Position numbers and translations under genes: made by a program | Notes under the pieces: model-generated | Databases searched by the model: none | Told to the model about the DNA's origin: nothing | Seen by the model: only the letters and a program-made list of their open reading frames with translations | DNA from: Saonia flava | Lineage (GTDB): Bacteria; Bacteroidota; Bacteroidia; Flavobacteriales; Flavobacteriaceae | Assembly (NCBI RefSeq): GCF_011927795.1 | Contig: NZ_JAATJJ010000001.1 | Coordinates: forward strand, 1,251,897-1,315,896 | DNA length: 64,000 nt | Direction: 5' to 3' | Part shown: positions 63,706-64,000 of the stretch, piece by piece | Position numbering within the stretch: the first letter of the stretch is position 1 | Layout: each line of letters starts with the position of its first letter

Positions 63706-64000
63706 TCCTAAAAACAAAACCTTTACCATGAATGTTCTCTATTTTTATGGATGGATCCTTTTCCAAGTACTTTCTTAAATGGGTAATAAATACGTTTAAA
63801 CTTTTCTTATTAAAATAATCGTTCTTTCCCCATATCCTATTAAGAATATCTTTATGCCTGCATAGTTCATTTTCATGGGAAGCCAAAAATTTAAGCAGTT
63901 CATTTTCCCTTGACGTTAAGTGAATTATATCATCCTTATAAAACAGTTCCTGTGTGGAACTCTTTAAATAATATGCTCCTATGTGAAAGTTGGATTCCTG
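63689..64000 (-). CDS. OmpR-type response regulator, C-terminal part
   Basis: 103 codons are visible; the 5' part lies beyond the window. The segment is a winged-helix (trans_reg_C) DNA-binding domain: HLTSRENELLKFLASHENELC, then LNRIWGKNDYFNKKSLNVFITHLRKYLEKD (recognition helix) and NIHGKGFVF in the wing. The receiver domain and its partner kinase should lie just beyond the right edge. Confidence 0.88.
   Translation of the reverse strand, partial: QESNFHIGAYYLKSSTQELFYKDDIIHLTSRENELLKFLASHENELCRHKDILNRIWGKNDYFNKKSLNVFITHLRKYLEKDPSIKIENIHGKGFVFRTKYTL

Overview
The window is an intact, AT-rich chromosomal segment of a member of the Bacteroidota, almost certainly family Flavobacteriaceae and probably a marine lineage. 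The evidence is the gene order (four tRNAs-tuf-tRNA-Trp-secE-nusG-rplKAJL-rpoBC-DUF3467; PASTA-rluD beside ddl-coaD; ftsH-LUD-cdsA-psd), typical flavobacterial families (DUF2851, DUF3467, TSP3-repeat secreted protein, ribosomal protein THX), the near absence of Shine-Dalgarno sequences, and promoters of the Bacteroidota type (TTG, about 19 nt, TAnnTTTG). I cannot name the genus. I see no insertion sequence, prophage, CRISPR array, rRNA or attachment site.

Layout. 1-1282 (-) is a truncated secreted TSP3-repeat protein. 1625-3214 (+) is prfC. 3250-16821 (-) is the large translation/transcription block: promoter, tRNA-Thr(TGT), tRNA-Tyr, tRNA-Gly, tRNA-Thr(GGT), tuf, tRNA-Trp, secE, nusG, rplK, rplA, rplJ, rplL, rpoB, rpoC and a DUF3467 gene, with a strong hairpin between rplL and rpoB. 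16866-18379 (-) holds hpf, a XerC/D-type recombinase and rpsU. 18466-26372 (-) is a run of metabolic and membrane genes: acyl-CoA dehydrogenase, HhH protein, AGCS symporter, K+ channel with RCK domain, PspC-like, DUF2851, rhodanese and two thioredoxin-fold proteins. 26504-27568 (+) is a MarR regulator with a YceI protein.

27645-34262 (+) is a complete trpEGDCFBA operon. Ahead of it is an 18-codon leader peptide with three consecutive Trp codons, an antiterminator pairing that includes the leader stop codon, and an intrinsic terminator: a textbook attenuator. 34266-41083 (+) holds a small membrane protein, an M20-type peptidase, a Gfo/Idh/MocA oxidoreductase, a small basic protein, a YciI-ECF42-type sigma factor pair and a nucleotide pyrophosphatase lipoprotein. 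41080-48547 holds a UDG-like protein, pyruvate carboxylase, THX, a small lipoprotein, yaaA, rluD and a PASTA protein. 48647-54374 (+) holds ddl, coaD, a PAS-rich histidine kinase with its response regulator, and an M14 peptidase. 54377-61577 holds a NUDIX gene divergent from pyrE (7 bp apart), an SRPBCC-like gene, birA, rsfS, ftsH, a LUD gene, cdsA, psd and an acyl-CoA-binding protein. 61595-64000 (-) holds a creatininase-family protein, a sterol desaturase/fatty acid hydroxylase and the end of an OmpR-type response regulator.

The most informative content is regulatory. It includes the trp attenuator, whose promoter places the transcript start almost on the leader ATG; a lone, perfect Shine-Dalgarno sequence before rpsU in a genome that otherwise lacks them; very short or absent 5' leaders predicted for trpL, pyrE and the recombinase gene; palindromes at the MarR and recombinase promoters; and the hairpin between rplL and rpoB. 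I found no wholly unknown multi-gene system. The closest candidates for new biology are these translation-linked regulatory sites and a few small uncharacterised proteins.
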